Assembly: GCA_963971225.1 (NCBI GenBank)
Contig: OZ020267.1
Coordinates: 96,151,648-96,215,647, forward strand
Reading direction: 5' to 3'
DNA: 64,000 bases
DNA from: Melieria omissa
Taxonomy: Eukaryota; Arthropoda; Insecta; Diptera; Ulidiidae
The stretch's first letter is position 1. Every line of letters starts with the position of its first letter. Below are positions 21,157 to 31,472 of the stretch, piece by piece. A program made the translations under genes and the position numbers. The notes under the pieces are model-generated. The model ran no database searches. It had not been told where the DNA came from and worked only from the letters and a program-made list of their open reading frames with translations.

Positions 21157-22721
21157 ATATGTATATTTTTGCTTTGTTTAGCACAATTTTTCATATACAT
21201 GTTTTCTTTTAAATAAATACACCACATATTTTTTTTTTTTTGTCAAAATTTTAATTAGAAAAAAAACCCTGTTATCATAAATAATATAAATTTTGTATAA
21301 GGATTGTATTTAGAAAAAGAATGTCTTCCCATTTTGGAATTAGTTATTAGCAAATTTAATTTAAAAATTTAGAAATATGACGCACATATTGTAAGAAATT
21401 TTAATTAGTTTTTATATTATAAAAAAAATTCAACAACTTTGCACGCTCCTACAATATCCTGGTATGCGTCTCGCAGCTTCTAGCGACTCCAACGATGACT
21501 GGTCTTTCAGCATTCTCAGCAGCATTCCCGGGCAGCAGTAGTATTCGTTTTTATTTTTGTCAGCTTCACATTTATAGTTTATAAACAGTTTAGATATACT
21601 TGGCGGAGTTTAAGTTAATTTTTAGCAGAATTATTTTGTTTTTAGCACAATTTAGGTAGTTAGTTTAGCATTGGCATGGGTTTTTTTTTTTTTTTTTTGT
21701 CTTATATAGCATAGTCGGAATTTTTGGCTGTTTTGGCGTTTTGAATTTCTTTGGTGGCGTACTTTAACTTTAGAACGAGAACCACATTGTTTTTAAAGGA
21801 AAGTTTTGCCTCGTGAGGTTTTTGAATAAAAATGAAATTTCGCTCACTCGGCACTGAATATTGTTTCGTCTTTACACTATGCCCTTGTATTGGCCACTAT
21901 GTCCGCGCACTTCATCATTTTCTCCTGTACAACCGGCTTATGCCACTATTGGGCCGCACGAACTCTCGCAGGCCACTTTGTTGAACACCACGGATTGGCC
22001 ACTTAACCACTGACTTAACACTCAGCAACTCCTCTTAATGATCTGGCACGACTTATGCGTAACGACTCATCCTGCGACATACCAACGACTTCCTCGATCT
22101 TACTGCGGTGGCCGCTTATAAAGGCAAATTTTGCCGCAACAGCGCATAATCGCCTGATCTTCCAAATTCCAGCAGATCACCCCACTTCTTTGCAGAAATG
22201 CGCCAAAATTTGGTGCATGGGGTGACCTTTACGTGGTTGGTGGAATGCAGCAGCCAGAACGGCAAAGACTTCACCAGCTGCACGACACAACAACAACCTT
22301 CTTGGAATAGCAAGTGCCGGCAGCCGAAATGCATCCTACCAACACTTCGCGCAAGGTCATAAAGTGCAGCGCGGCCGAAGTGCACTACCACCGCCACACC
22401 CCACTATCTGCTGGATACGCAGATTCGATTTAAGAGCGCCGCGCTAGCGCAGTACGAACGCACAGCAAAAGAGAATGCGCAAGTGAAGCGCGAAATTCTG
22501 CGCTCACGTTCGCCAGCGTGGGTGGCTCAGCATGACAACAACAACAACCATGTTGGCTGCCAAGTGTGAATACGAGCACTAGCGAGCGCTCACTCGATCA
22601 CTGCTGAACAAGTCTAGTTTGATTAGCGCTAGGCTGATTAGCGCTAGCGATTAGTGCAGTGCGTCGCATTAATACGCGGCCCTGTTTTATGTATCTGAGT
22701 CTTTATATGCAGCCCAGTACA

Positions 22722-24113
22722 ACTTAAAACGCGATTATCTCGAAACCATGTTTTTTTTTTTTTTTAAACTCGAACAAACGCGCAGGGGATGACCCCTATT
22801 AATGCGAGGCATTGCGTTGGTTCAGGAAGGATATAAAGGTTAGGGGATTTTGACCGCGTTGACAGCATAACTGAAAAAGTTTTTATCCGATCGACCTGAT
22901 TCAAATTGCATTCTATTCGGGAATAGTGTCGCTTCTGCTCGACGTAGCCGTTTTTCGATATATGCCAAACTTTTTTTTTTATAAATAATTTAGTGCAAAA
23001 TTTTACGCGAAAAAAAAAACTTTTTCTTCAAACAGCCGCCATTTTTTTTCTAATCAATATTTTTAAAATCCCCTACGTCAAACAGTAGCCAGTAATGTAT
23101 ATTTCAAGAATCTTTTTTGTTTTTTGCTCTAGGAGGCTCCGTTATGCTGATTTGCTGTCAACGCGACAAGGGTCATTTTAAAAAGACGACATTTTGGATC
23201 AGCTACAGAATACAAACATGGCCGCATGTAAAGTTTCATGTAAATCGAAACGTCCGTTTTTTTTTAATAAATAAAATAAAAAACATATGAAAAATCGCAG
23301 TTTACAGTGTTCGGGCCCCTGAAGTTTAAAATACGGAAAGGAGCAAATGAAATGATGAAATGAAACTTTTTGCACCAGCATCGTAAAAGAAGGCATTTGT
23401 AGTAAATAATTAAATATGGGGGAAAAAAGTTGGTTGTTGTTGTTGTTGTCTTTTCATAGGCACTGACTTGAAGCACTGTTTTTATCACTCTTTTTGAACT
23501 TTCGATAGACTTTCAAAAAAATAGGCCATACTTGCCACGGTTCCGTCTTTGGGAAAATTGTTCACTAGTCTTCTGTGAGTACTGCCCTGAAGAGATCGGG
23601 TGCCCGATTTTGCCCGACTGGATTTTACAGCGAGTTTTCTGTGGCCACCTCGCGCAATTTTGTGCTTTCGGGTGCGTGCGTTCGAACAAGTTCGTCAAGA
23701 TTTTGATAGTGAATCAATTACACTCGATTATAATCGTTGCCAAGGCATGCAAATTTGGATTTTGGCTTCATTTAAGAAGTGATACAAGCTTGCAACTTCA
23801 TAGTAAGTCGACTTTTTTTTTGGCGTATATTGCTGTAAGCTCGAAGTAAAGAGTACTTTTGCTGGATGCGCAGTTCGCACGTACGAAAAACAAGTTGGCT
23901 TTCATTTCCGGCAACCAGTGAATCATCAATGTATCCTTTGATTTTGTTTTTAACAAAATACTAACACTGTGTCTGACACAAAATTTTTTTTTTTAATTTG
24001 AGCAAAACGCAGTCAGTCGCCATTAGTCTTTGAGTTGAACCGCGCCAATGAAACAATTAGTTATTGAAAACAAAAAGCAGACATATCTATGTGCACTGTC
24101 TAAAACCCACTTA
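22722..24113. repeat. Anonymous repeats flanking element A
   Basis: No gene is recognisable. Around 22848-22872 and 23144-23175 there is an imperfect inverted repeat (GCGTTGACAGCATAAC and its relative), suggesting a MITE-like fold. 23225-23322 is an inverted copy of the repeat at 4950-5042, so element A lies between inverted copies of one dispersed repeat. 23350-24113 holds no structure I can name. Confidence 0.4.
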
Positions 24114-24308
24114 TGTGTCTGGGCTGTTCAAAAATCCCACAACGCGGGAAAACCTAACAACTGTTTAGGTACCTGCTAGTACTAGAAGCTTAGTACCTGT
24201 TATTTGAATGCATATGCAAATCCTACTTATAAATAAAGGAGTTTGGAGTAAGTGAAGTTAGTTCCGAATTTAATTTGAACTAAACATCACTTCAACTCCG
24301 CCACTGCA
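24114..24308 (+). repeat. Possible short solo LTR
   Basis: The segment starts TGTGTCTGGG, contains TTATAAATAAAGGA as a promoter-like TATA box, and ends CCACTGCA, so it has LTR-like borders. I see no target-site duplication and no partner copy. The following 300 bp, including a small open frame at 24359-24607, has no recognisable product. Confidence 0.22.
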
Positions 24309-24636
24309 ACTAAACCGAAGAAGAAGCACAAAGATGTTTTTGAAACATTCGAAGCTGTTTGAAATATTTATTATTTCGAAGACAAAGGAGAAGTTTGTTC
24401 TGGCTGTCACTAAAGAAATTGGTTACGTCGAAGGAAGTTTGCCTGCAGCCAACATATGTATCTGTGACTAAAGAGAAGATATCCAGAACCTATCGCACTA
24501 TAAAGTTGAAATGGACCGCGGCAAACCGTACTAAATTAAATTTTGTCCAGAATAATGAGGTATGGTTGGAAAAAACAACTTCGATGCAGGAGATGCATGT
24601 AGCATAAGCGATGACCAACCATCGAAAAAATTAAAA

Positions 24637-25291
24637 TTAACGAACCACTCCAGTTAGATATATATGTACATACATCTACATATGTACATCGCCATATAGG
24701 TTAACGAAGTCAATGTGCCTTTATGTAAAACCCCTTCTAGCTTCGCGCATATCACTCCACCCTGTTTTCGGTATACTCAGTGCTACGTTTTCGCGACTTT
24801 GCTTTTTTTCTATTTCTCATGTGCGTGCACATCCGTAGTGCAACAACAACCACTAGTGCATATGTACATAGCTGCCAAGCACTAACAATTGCTGGTACGT
24901 ACATACGAAAGTAAAGACACAAGTAGGCCTTGCGTGAATAAATTTTTTTTGGCATTTCGGCATTCGTTTCTGCATTGTGCACCTTTTACTGAAGTACGAG
25001 GTGACACATAACACTATAAATTTTTTGAATTCAATTCTATGCGTAGCGCAAATTACTTGTGATACCTATTAATTGGATTTACATTTTTGAAGTGCATAAG
25101 CGAAATATTGTAACAATACATAATAAAGCAAGCGTTGAGTTAATTTTCTATTGTTTTCCTTTTTTTATATCTCGTGTCGCACCTTTTTTGGCCTCTCTCT
25201 TTCGCATTTCACCTTTGTTGCGCTAAAGTGAAAAAGTTTGGGCTACTTTGATTTTACTTTTTTGATTTTTATTTCTACTATTCAAATCAAA
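24637..25291 (+). other. 5' leader of a BEL/Pao fragment (C-prime)
   Basis: This AT-rich leader aligns with 43417-44068 upstream of the gag of element C (for example GTGCTACGTT with TCGCGACTTTGC). It shows that the fragment at 25292-26204 belongs to the same family as C. Confidence 0.6.
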
Positions 25292-26204
25292 ATGTCCAAA
25301 CTTGACGATTTCACCCGTGCTTCTTCGCGTTTTCAAATTTGAGATTGCCTTTACGGAAACTCCCTCTAATAGCCATACTAAATTTTCTTTGGAAATTCAA
25401 AGCTCCGAGCTAAAGGAGTTGTGGGCTACCGTAAAGGCACAGTATGAAAAGTGTCTAATTCAATTTGAATCTCAAACTAAAAGAAGTGCTGCAGATGATA
25501 TTGCTGTCGTTGATGCGAAATACACTAGCACCTATCGGACATATGTATGTTTCATGCTTAGCGAAGATTAATGAGAGAATTCATGATTTCGCCATCGCTT
25601 CATCTTCGCCATACTTCTACTCTTGATGGTTCTGCCTTTTCAGAGCCTACTTCATCCAATAATATCGCACTTCCGCCTTGCGATACTGAAATTTTTAAAG
25701 GTGACTATACGTCTTGGCCAACTTTCCGCGATTTATTTACGGCCATATACATAAGAAACAGTCGTTTGAGTAATGTGGAAAAATTGTATCACCTCATTCA
25801 GAAAACGAGCGGAGAAGCGAGAGAAATAGTTCGAAAGTCCCCTCTCACCAATGAAGGTTTCGAGCTCGCTTGGACTAATTTAAACCAGGTCTTTAATAAT
25901 AAACGAATTTTAGTTAATGCTCAAATTAAACTTCTTTTTGACTTACCAGCTCTTTCTTCTGAAACTGGTTCTGGGCTTAAGAATTTGCAACGCGGCATTA
26001 ATAACTGTTTGAATTCGCTGAAATTATACGACGTTAATACTTCCGATTGGGATCTAATCATTGTTTATATGTGTATGCAGCGATTACCTCAACGCACTAT
26101 TGCTTTTTGGGAGCAAGGAGTTAAAGACAAATCGGCTTTACCAAAGTGGTGCGAACTTGACGAGTTTCTTACTACGCGACACCGAACTCTCGAATGCTAT
26201 TCTA
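25292..26204 (+). pseudogene. BEL/Pao Gag fragment (DUF1759-like), frameshifted and truncated
   Basis: From the ATG at 25292 the reading frame matches the Gag of element C (44069 on) but breaks after about 16 codons, continues in another frame, and shifts again near 25555-25575. The best part includes LPPCDTEIF, DYTSWPTFRDLFTA and VEKLYHLIQKTSGEAREIV, typical of the BEL/Pao capsid region annotated as DUF1759. Similarity to C stops at about 26204, in the middle of gag; zinc knuckles, protease and all of Pol are missing. It cannot produce a working Gag. The unrelated sequence after the break up to 26331 has no recognised content. Confidence 0.8.
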
Positions 26205-26331
26205 TTTTTTAATTTCGCACAATTCCGTGACCACGACAATAGGAATAACTGTAATAACAGAGAAAGAGTGCTCTATGGAGACTCTCCATTCTTTGAGCAA
26301 ATTAGTGGCAAATTCATTAACCAACGACAAA

Positions 26332-26955
26332 TCAAGAACCTCTACGAACCAAGGTAATGAAAGTGGGCTCATGCCCAGTGTTTACAACATATAGATTGGT
26401 GCTAACAATAAAATCAAAAAGTGACTCACCTCGCGGGTTTATGTCCGAACTGCCCCACATGGTGTGGTGGGCATTGGCGTCTGTGCCGATAACCAATGGT
26501 TTTTTGTCCTTCTTGGCCGCCGCCACTACATTTTTCAGCAGAATCGGTGGGGAATCCTCGGGGTCATCGTGGGCCATGTATGCAGATGTAATTGTGGATG
26601 ATGTTGTGGGGCCCCGTACTTCCAGCGCCGCCACTACGTTATCCGCATCACCGAAATTGGTAAGCACAAACGCGTTAATATGTTTTTTAATGAAGATACA
26701 GGATCTGTTTTTACCTCCACAGGGTATGTACAGAGTCCTGTATCCTGGTGCGTTGAGACCACGAATGCGCCCGTTGCAGACCCAGAGTTCTTGCACGAGC
26801 GCTATCTCCTCCCCATTTTTTGAAAGTCGGAGAAGTGCGGCAGATGCCGCTTTGGAGTGCACAGTGCGGATGCCGCGGATGCGGCCAAAAGTAAAAAAAA
26901 ACAAGTTTCTATTTAGGGTTTTTTCACCCTTGAGTTGCCTGCAATGATTCTTCAA
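26332..26955 (-). pseudogene. Non-LTR retrotransposon endonuclease fragment
   Basis: The minus-strand frame encodes part of an apurinic-type LINE endonuclease: a start-like segment HSKAASAALLRLSKNG, EIALVQELWVCNGRIRGL, and the catalytic-region motif GTDANAHHTMWGSSDINPRGE followed by a downstream NTGHEPTFIT. These are typical of Jockey/I/LOA-group ORF2 N-termini. The domain ends abruptly with no reverse transcriptase, and the N-terminal extension is not family-like, so this is a short internal fragment. Clade is not resolved. Confidence 0.75.
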
Positions 26956-27389
26956 GAAACTAAAATCGTTCGTAATGATGACTAATTCGTCATGCCCCTT
27001 CCTTAGGCTCAGTTGGAATGTGGCCTTCGCTCGAGCGTCACTCTACAGTTAATACACTGGGAACGGTTATACAGGTGAAAAATTTTATGTAATAAAGAAA
27101 ATCAAATAGGACCAAATGGAATCCACTTCTGAAGGTGAGTAGAACATGTAAAAAAGTACTAATTACACAGAGCAACAAAATCGACATTATTTTTTTTTTC
27201 TGAAATCAAACCATACTTTTCTAAAGGATTTTTGGACGCTGATCACAACTGCGTACTTAGTTTTTTGATTGTTTGAGCGGCTTAAGAAATATTGATGGTT
27301 TTCCTCGGAGGGCGTTTTCCATGTTTTTTGACCATTAAACGTATGCAGCTCCTACAAACTTGAAGTCTAAATTGCCATTTTTTAACATA

Positions 27390-27812
27390 AGCGGCCTTTA
27401 GACGGTCGCACATGTCCGCAATCATGTGCGGCGCGACGAGAAGAATGACCGTGTAAACCGCTGTGTGACACACATAGTGCATTTGTTCATTCGATCGGTG
27501 GACAGCGAGCAGTGAGAATGGCGTCGCAAAAAAATGAAATATTATGGAAGGAGTTCTTTGAGGTGTATAGACACAATCCCGAACTGTGAAAAATAAACGG
27601 TGAAGAATATAAAAATAAAAATTAAAAGAAACGCAGCATAGAGGTGATTTTATGCAAATTTAAAGAAATTGATGCGAAAGCGCTACCATGTTGCTTCGTT
27701 GGCAGCAGCGAGACAACTGAAGTGTGCGCACATGTTTGACCGTGTAAACGCTCATCGCACATTTCCCCCATCGCACATGATTGCAAACATGTGCGACCGT
27801 CTAAAGGCCGCT
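27390..27812 (+). mobile_element. PIF/Harbinger-type MITE with MADF gene remnant
   Basis: The 423-bp element has about 41-bp inverted repeats with two mismatches (AGCGGCCTTTAGACGGTCGC start) and a 3-bp target-site duplication ATA. The short duplication and GGCC-type ends fit PIF/Harbinger. Its interior carries the beginning of a gene (27518), so it is an internal-deletion derivative rather than a random hairpin. The ends differ from those of the Harbinger at 39829. Confidence 0.7.
27518..27628 (+). pseudogene. Remnant of a MADF-domain gene in the MITE
   Basis: The frame starts MASQKNEILWKEFFEVYRHN, resembling the first helix of a MADF domain, the DNA-binding partner protein carried by many Harbinger elements. 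After NPEL a TGA stands where the family has Trp, then KINGEEYKNKN continues in frame before a second stop. A single TGG-to-TGA change explains the first stop. The rest of the domain is deleted. Confidence 0.5.
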
Positions 27813-28788
27813 ATAGATTAACAATACTCTAACTATGTATTTCAAATTTAAAACATTAAAATCGGTTCAAATTTGCAAGAGTTATTCATTTGAAAAGTCA
27901 AATTTTCAGTTACTTTGCAAGATTGCGAATACACAAAAGAACTTTTCTTACAAAAAATATATATTGTCATATAGTGAAAGAAGAATGTTGGGGCTTTCAA
28001 TTAAAAAAGAAATTTTTGAAATACGATGTTTGTAATAGAGTATGTGTACAAATATGTATGTTCTCCATTGATAAATTCAGCAACAAAAGCAAGGATTTAC
28101 TCTTGAGCTATAATATCGGAGCACACTTTTAGGCAGCGGTATGAAAATGCTCACATTCATCAAATGCCCTTGATTCATAAAATTTTCAGCTTTGATTTTG
28201 ATTTTTTTTGCGCCCTAAAAATATGCCGCAGTGAAATATGGAAAAACAGCAAGTAGTTTGCTAAGGCTGTGTGTCTGAGATTTTTACTCGTGTGATGCAA
28301 CTCTTTTTACAATAGCTCCTCCAGTAATGAAGCAATTCAAATTTTGTTAATGCCCTTAAAAAGACAAATATTGACGCTTGCGAAAATACTTTAGCTACTT
28401 TCGTCAATGACGCGAAAAGCATTAGGGGATTTCAATACAAACACGTGTTCAGAAGATGAAGTCGCATTTACACTCTAATGAGCATAGGCCGAGAATGGCA
28501 CATACGATAGAAAAAATCTGTTCTATAAGTTTAAGTTACAACCTTACACTATACATTGCACACTAATTCCTAATTGAAAATTGCAACACCGATTTTAAAT
28601 GAATTTTTATGAAAAATTCGCGAAAATTGAATTTTGAAGCCATGTTAACCCTTGACCAATCGAAATCGACTATGGTCAGAATTATAGCTTGAGGATTCGA
28701 TATTGTGTCATAAAAAAATTATCGTGTTTTTTAACATATTACAAATGCAATAAAAATTCAAAGATGAAAAAACGTGGAAAACACCTCC

Positions 28789-29576
28789 GGCTTAAATGCA
28801 GAATACCACACCCTCTTAAAAAAAATATTTTTTCCTTTTATCGGAAAGAGGAGTATTTTCTTAGTCTAACAAACTTAAAATTTTGCTGCGGAAACATTCA
28901 CAGAGGGCGTGGTCCGCCCCCAAAGTCCCAGTTATATATCCGAATTTCTTAATGAATAACCAACCGATCCTAACAATATAGGTGTCATATGAAAGGTATT
29001 TCGATTGATGTATAACATTAGATATGTTATATCTACCAACAATGAGTTATAAGCGAAAATTTGTTTTTTTTTACATAAATTAAAAAAAAAGTGATTTTTT
29101 TCTCGAAAAAATACGTTATTAAGCTATTATAAGTTTGTTACCATATTAAAGCCTGTGAAATTCCCTTTACAGTGAAATATAAAACATTCAAAAACTATGT
29201 TATTTCGCTTTTATATTTTAATTTAAGTTGAGGTAAAAGCACCTGTTTACCGTATTGATTTGGCGCTTATGAAGGTTTTGCTTAAGATTGATATTCTGCA
29301 ATGAAAGGATTTGAACAAAAAATACTGTGCACATCTTACTGTTGCCTCATGTGGTGGTAACTCCCATGAGGGTTATTTTTTTAGCGCCCGGCCGAAGGCC
29401 GGCCACCTGGGAAAAACTTAATGCCAAGAAAACAATGGCTTTCGGGAAAACTGTACGCACTTCTGGGATTGCAAAAAATAGCGCGGATCTGGTAAGATTG
29501 CATAGAACGGTAAATCTACCGTTACATTGAATTCATACATTGAATTCATATTCGTTGCAAATTTAGTTAGCAAACA
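28789..29576. other. Merlin-tail right half and intervening AT-rich DNA
   Basis: 28794-29185 is repeat (see the inverted tail). 29186-29576 shows no gene; a GC-rich palindrome GCCCGGCCGAAGGCCGGCC lies near 29385-29403. Confidence 0.4.
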
Positions 29577-30705
29577 TGAGTGCGCTAAATCTTTTTAAAA
29601 TATACAAAGTTTTTGAGTCTGAAGAAGACTTCAAAGTGCCCCGAGCTGCTGTAGAGCAGCTCGTAGAGTGGAGTTTAATTCCACAAGAAGGGACTTAGGA
29701 CTTATAAGTGCGAAAACGGGCACGAGCTTAAGTTGGTGGAGTCAGCACATCACATTGATGGTTATGTCTGGAGGTATTGTATAAATAATTTAAAAAAACA
29801 AAATGTATTTTTTTAAGGGGAGGTTCTTTCAAATTTGGCCAGAAAAAGGCCTAAGTTTGGAAATGATTTGTGGCATGATGAAAAAACATAGAAACATCCG
29901 GTTTTGACGGTTGAATGGGTAGTTTATTATACAATAATATCATATATTTTTTGTAACAAAATTCAAAATGGCGGCTGAACAATGGCGGCTTTCGTCGATC
30001 ACTGCCTGAAAAATCTAGTCTCCGAATTTCAAGCCTACAGCCTCTTGTAGTAATCTGAAATGAAAATGGTTTTTTTTAAATGAAAGTAGATGAAATTTTC
30101 TATGGCTTATACCTAACTATAATGATCATTGACCAAAAATTGACTGAAATGTGAACGCTCGAAAAAAAATTTTTTTTTGCCACTTTTTTTGTTATTAAAC
30201 CTTAATTATAAATAACAATTTAATAGTAACTTATGCTCGTTTTAGGTATAAGCCATACAGAAAATGATCACCTTTCAAACATGCTTTAGATTAAGGAAAT
30301 TAGAACAATAGATCAAGAGATATCCTTGAAATTCAGATGGAAAACGTGGTTTCGAGAAAAACGTGTTGAAAGATAGCAGCTCCCGGCAAAAACTGGGGAA
30401 AACACTGTAGAAGAAACAAACTCGTGTGCGGACAAGGCGATCGTATCGAAAAATCCTTTCGTACACATATTCTACGGACATACAGCTTTAATTTTATGTG
30501 AAAAAAAACACGATTTTTTCAAAAAAATTTGAAAGAACCTCCCCTTAACTGATTTTATAATTGTAGATGCCGAGCGAAGATTGTGAAGCAGAGAAAACAA
30601 AAGGCAACAATATGTAATGTCGATATATCGTTTCGAAAACACACATTTTTCGAAAAGTCGAAGCTGCCGATTATGAAGCTCTTGGCATTTTCTTATTTAA
30701 TAATT
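29577..30705 (+). pseudogene. Merlin transposase, N-terminal exons, split by a MITE
   Basis: Exon one starts at ATG 29577 and encodes a short helical lead, then KCENGHELKLVESAHHIDGYVW, the N-terminal zinc-binding part of Merlin proteins. A tandem 7-bp duplication (GGACTTA twice, 29692-29705) breaks the frame; the sequence on either side is otherwise collinear. A donor after VWR (about 29773) and an acceptor near 30568 would splice to an exon reading CRAKIVKQRKQKATICNVD and then FFEKSKLPIMK, the usual Merlin continuation. The intron holds a 728-bp TTAA MITE. After about 30705 the Merlin sequence is lost, where a SINE-like flank and P2 begin. The missing second half corresponds to what is found at 3190 and 58681. 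Confidence 0.7.
29817..30544. mobile_element. TTAA-flanked MITE 1 (piggyBac-like), 728 bp
   Basis: Ends are exact inverted repeats GGGGAGGTTCTTTCAAATTT, flanked on both sides by TTAA (29813-29816 and 30545-30548). TTAA duplication is the hallmark of piggyBac-type insertion. No transposase ORF is present. It lies in the Merlin intron. Confidence 0.75.
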
Positions 30706-30750
30706 TAATAATTGATTGGCACGACAGCCCGCTTACGCGAGACTAAGGCC
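30706..30750 (+). repeat. Left flank of a dispersed repeat targeted by P2
   Basis: ATTGGCACGACAGCCCGCTT and following bases join, once P2 and one TSD copy are removed, to 34850 on (TAGCTTCCCGCAACCACC), giving a continuous GC-richer repeat that looks SINE- or LINE-derived. Confidence 0.4.
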
Positions 30751-31214
30751 ACTAAGCAAATAAACACATAGAGGTGTCAACTGGCACAAATTTGCGTACC
30801 AGCGCACTAGGTCCCATACGCACTTCGGCTATTCGAACATATTCGCGATGACTTCGGCAAACTTCTCAATTCGAAGTCAGCTTTCATAATTTGCTTTATG
30901 TTGATGTGGTCAGTCGCACATCAACTGTGCGCTGTGATGATGTTACTGTTGCTGTTATGCGCCTTGCTTTCAGCGCAGCAGGTCCCATACGCACTTCGGC
31001 TAGCCGAAAATATTCGCAAAATTGTGTGCGTTGCCTTCACACGTAATGAAATAATCAACCACCAAAAATGCCAACAAAAGCAACAACACAATTTCACTTG
31101 TTCGCGCTTATTTTTTGTGTGTATACCTTTTTTCGTTGGCGATCGCTTTCACTTCAACAAATTTTCTGAGAACAGCTCATTTTCAATCTAATCGTTGCGC
31201 TGTCTGGTTGCGTA

Positions 31215-31400
31215 TGCCTTGCGTTAACTGATTTGAAAAATTTGTTTGAATTGAAAAATTTAAGCGAATTCTGACGTGGTTGAATCCCAAACAATTTGTT
31301 TAAGTTTACAAATTTAAGCGAATTCTGACGTGGTTGAATCCCAAACAATTTGTTTAAATTTACAAATTTAAGCGAATTCTGACGTGGTTGAATCCCTAAA
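31215..31400 (+). repeat. Subterminal tandem repeat of P2
   Basis: Three near-identical units of about 62 bp share AATTTAAGCGAATTCTGACG followed by TGGTTGAATCCC and AACAATTTGTTTAA. They lie between the 5' inverted repeat and the THAP exon, where P elements carry regulatory and transposase-binding sequence. Confidence 0.75.
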
Positions 31401-31472
31401 CAATTTTGTTGACGACCCTTTTTTTGAAACTTGACTTGATTTTACTCGTATTAACGTCATCAAGTTTTTATC

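Larger units (their letters stand above)
5164..22721 (-). mobile_element. Gypsy retrotransposon A (Osvaldo/Ulysses-like), with nested element B
   Basis: Reading leftwards: 5' LTR (22721-14160, interrupted by B), spacer GAAAA and tRNA-Lys PBS at 14154-14137, leader, gag (13329-11767), pol (11842-8480), then the 3' LTR. Very long LTRs, a tRNA-Lys primer and no env ORF fit the Osvaldo/Ulysses group as I know it; the clade call is inference. Both ORFs are open and the LTRs nearly identical, so the insertion is young. I find no target-site duplication: the sequences beside 5164 and 22721 do not match. Without B and its TSD, the element is about 12.3 kb. Confidence 0.75.
14160..22721 (-). repeat. 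5' LTR of element A, interrupted by element B
   Basis: The two parts 14160-15867 and 21157-22721 match 5164-8432 nearly base for base. B plus the 4-bp duplication ATAT accounts for all of the extra length. Transcription of A would start in this copy, so the insertion of B should disturb its expression. Confidence 0.8.
27307..28788. mobile_element. Unclassified block bounded by a 24-bp imperfect inverted repeat
   Basis: The ends GGAGGGCGTTTTCCATG (27307 on) and its counterpart CGTGGAAAACACCTCC (28773-28788) form an imperfect inverted repeat, and the block interrupts the inverted Merlin tail. The left end also partly resembles the tail itself, so the border is uncertain. No transposase is present; the interior is AT-rich and holds a Harbinger MITE at 27390-27812. 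Confidence 0.35.
27212..29185 (-). repeat. Inverted copy of the Merlin tail repeat, with an insertion
   Basis: 27212-27300 is the reverse complement of about 4345-4445, and 28794-29185 that of about 3949-4330. The two halves are separated by about 1.5 kb of unrelated sequence, so something inserted here. No Merlin exon is attached. Confidence 0.6.

Noticed and set aside
26357..26947. Plus-strand frame opposite the LINE fragment
   Set aside because: Endonuclease motifs are on the minus strand; the plus frame has none.
29384..29404. GC-rich palindrome as a terminator or origin
   Set aside because: Isolated perfect palindrome with no associated gene; nothing supports a function.
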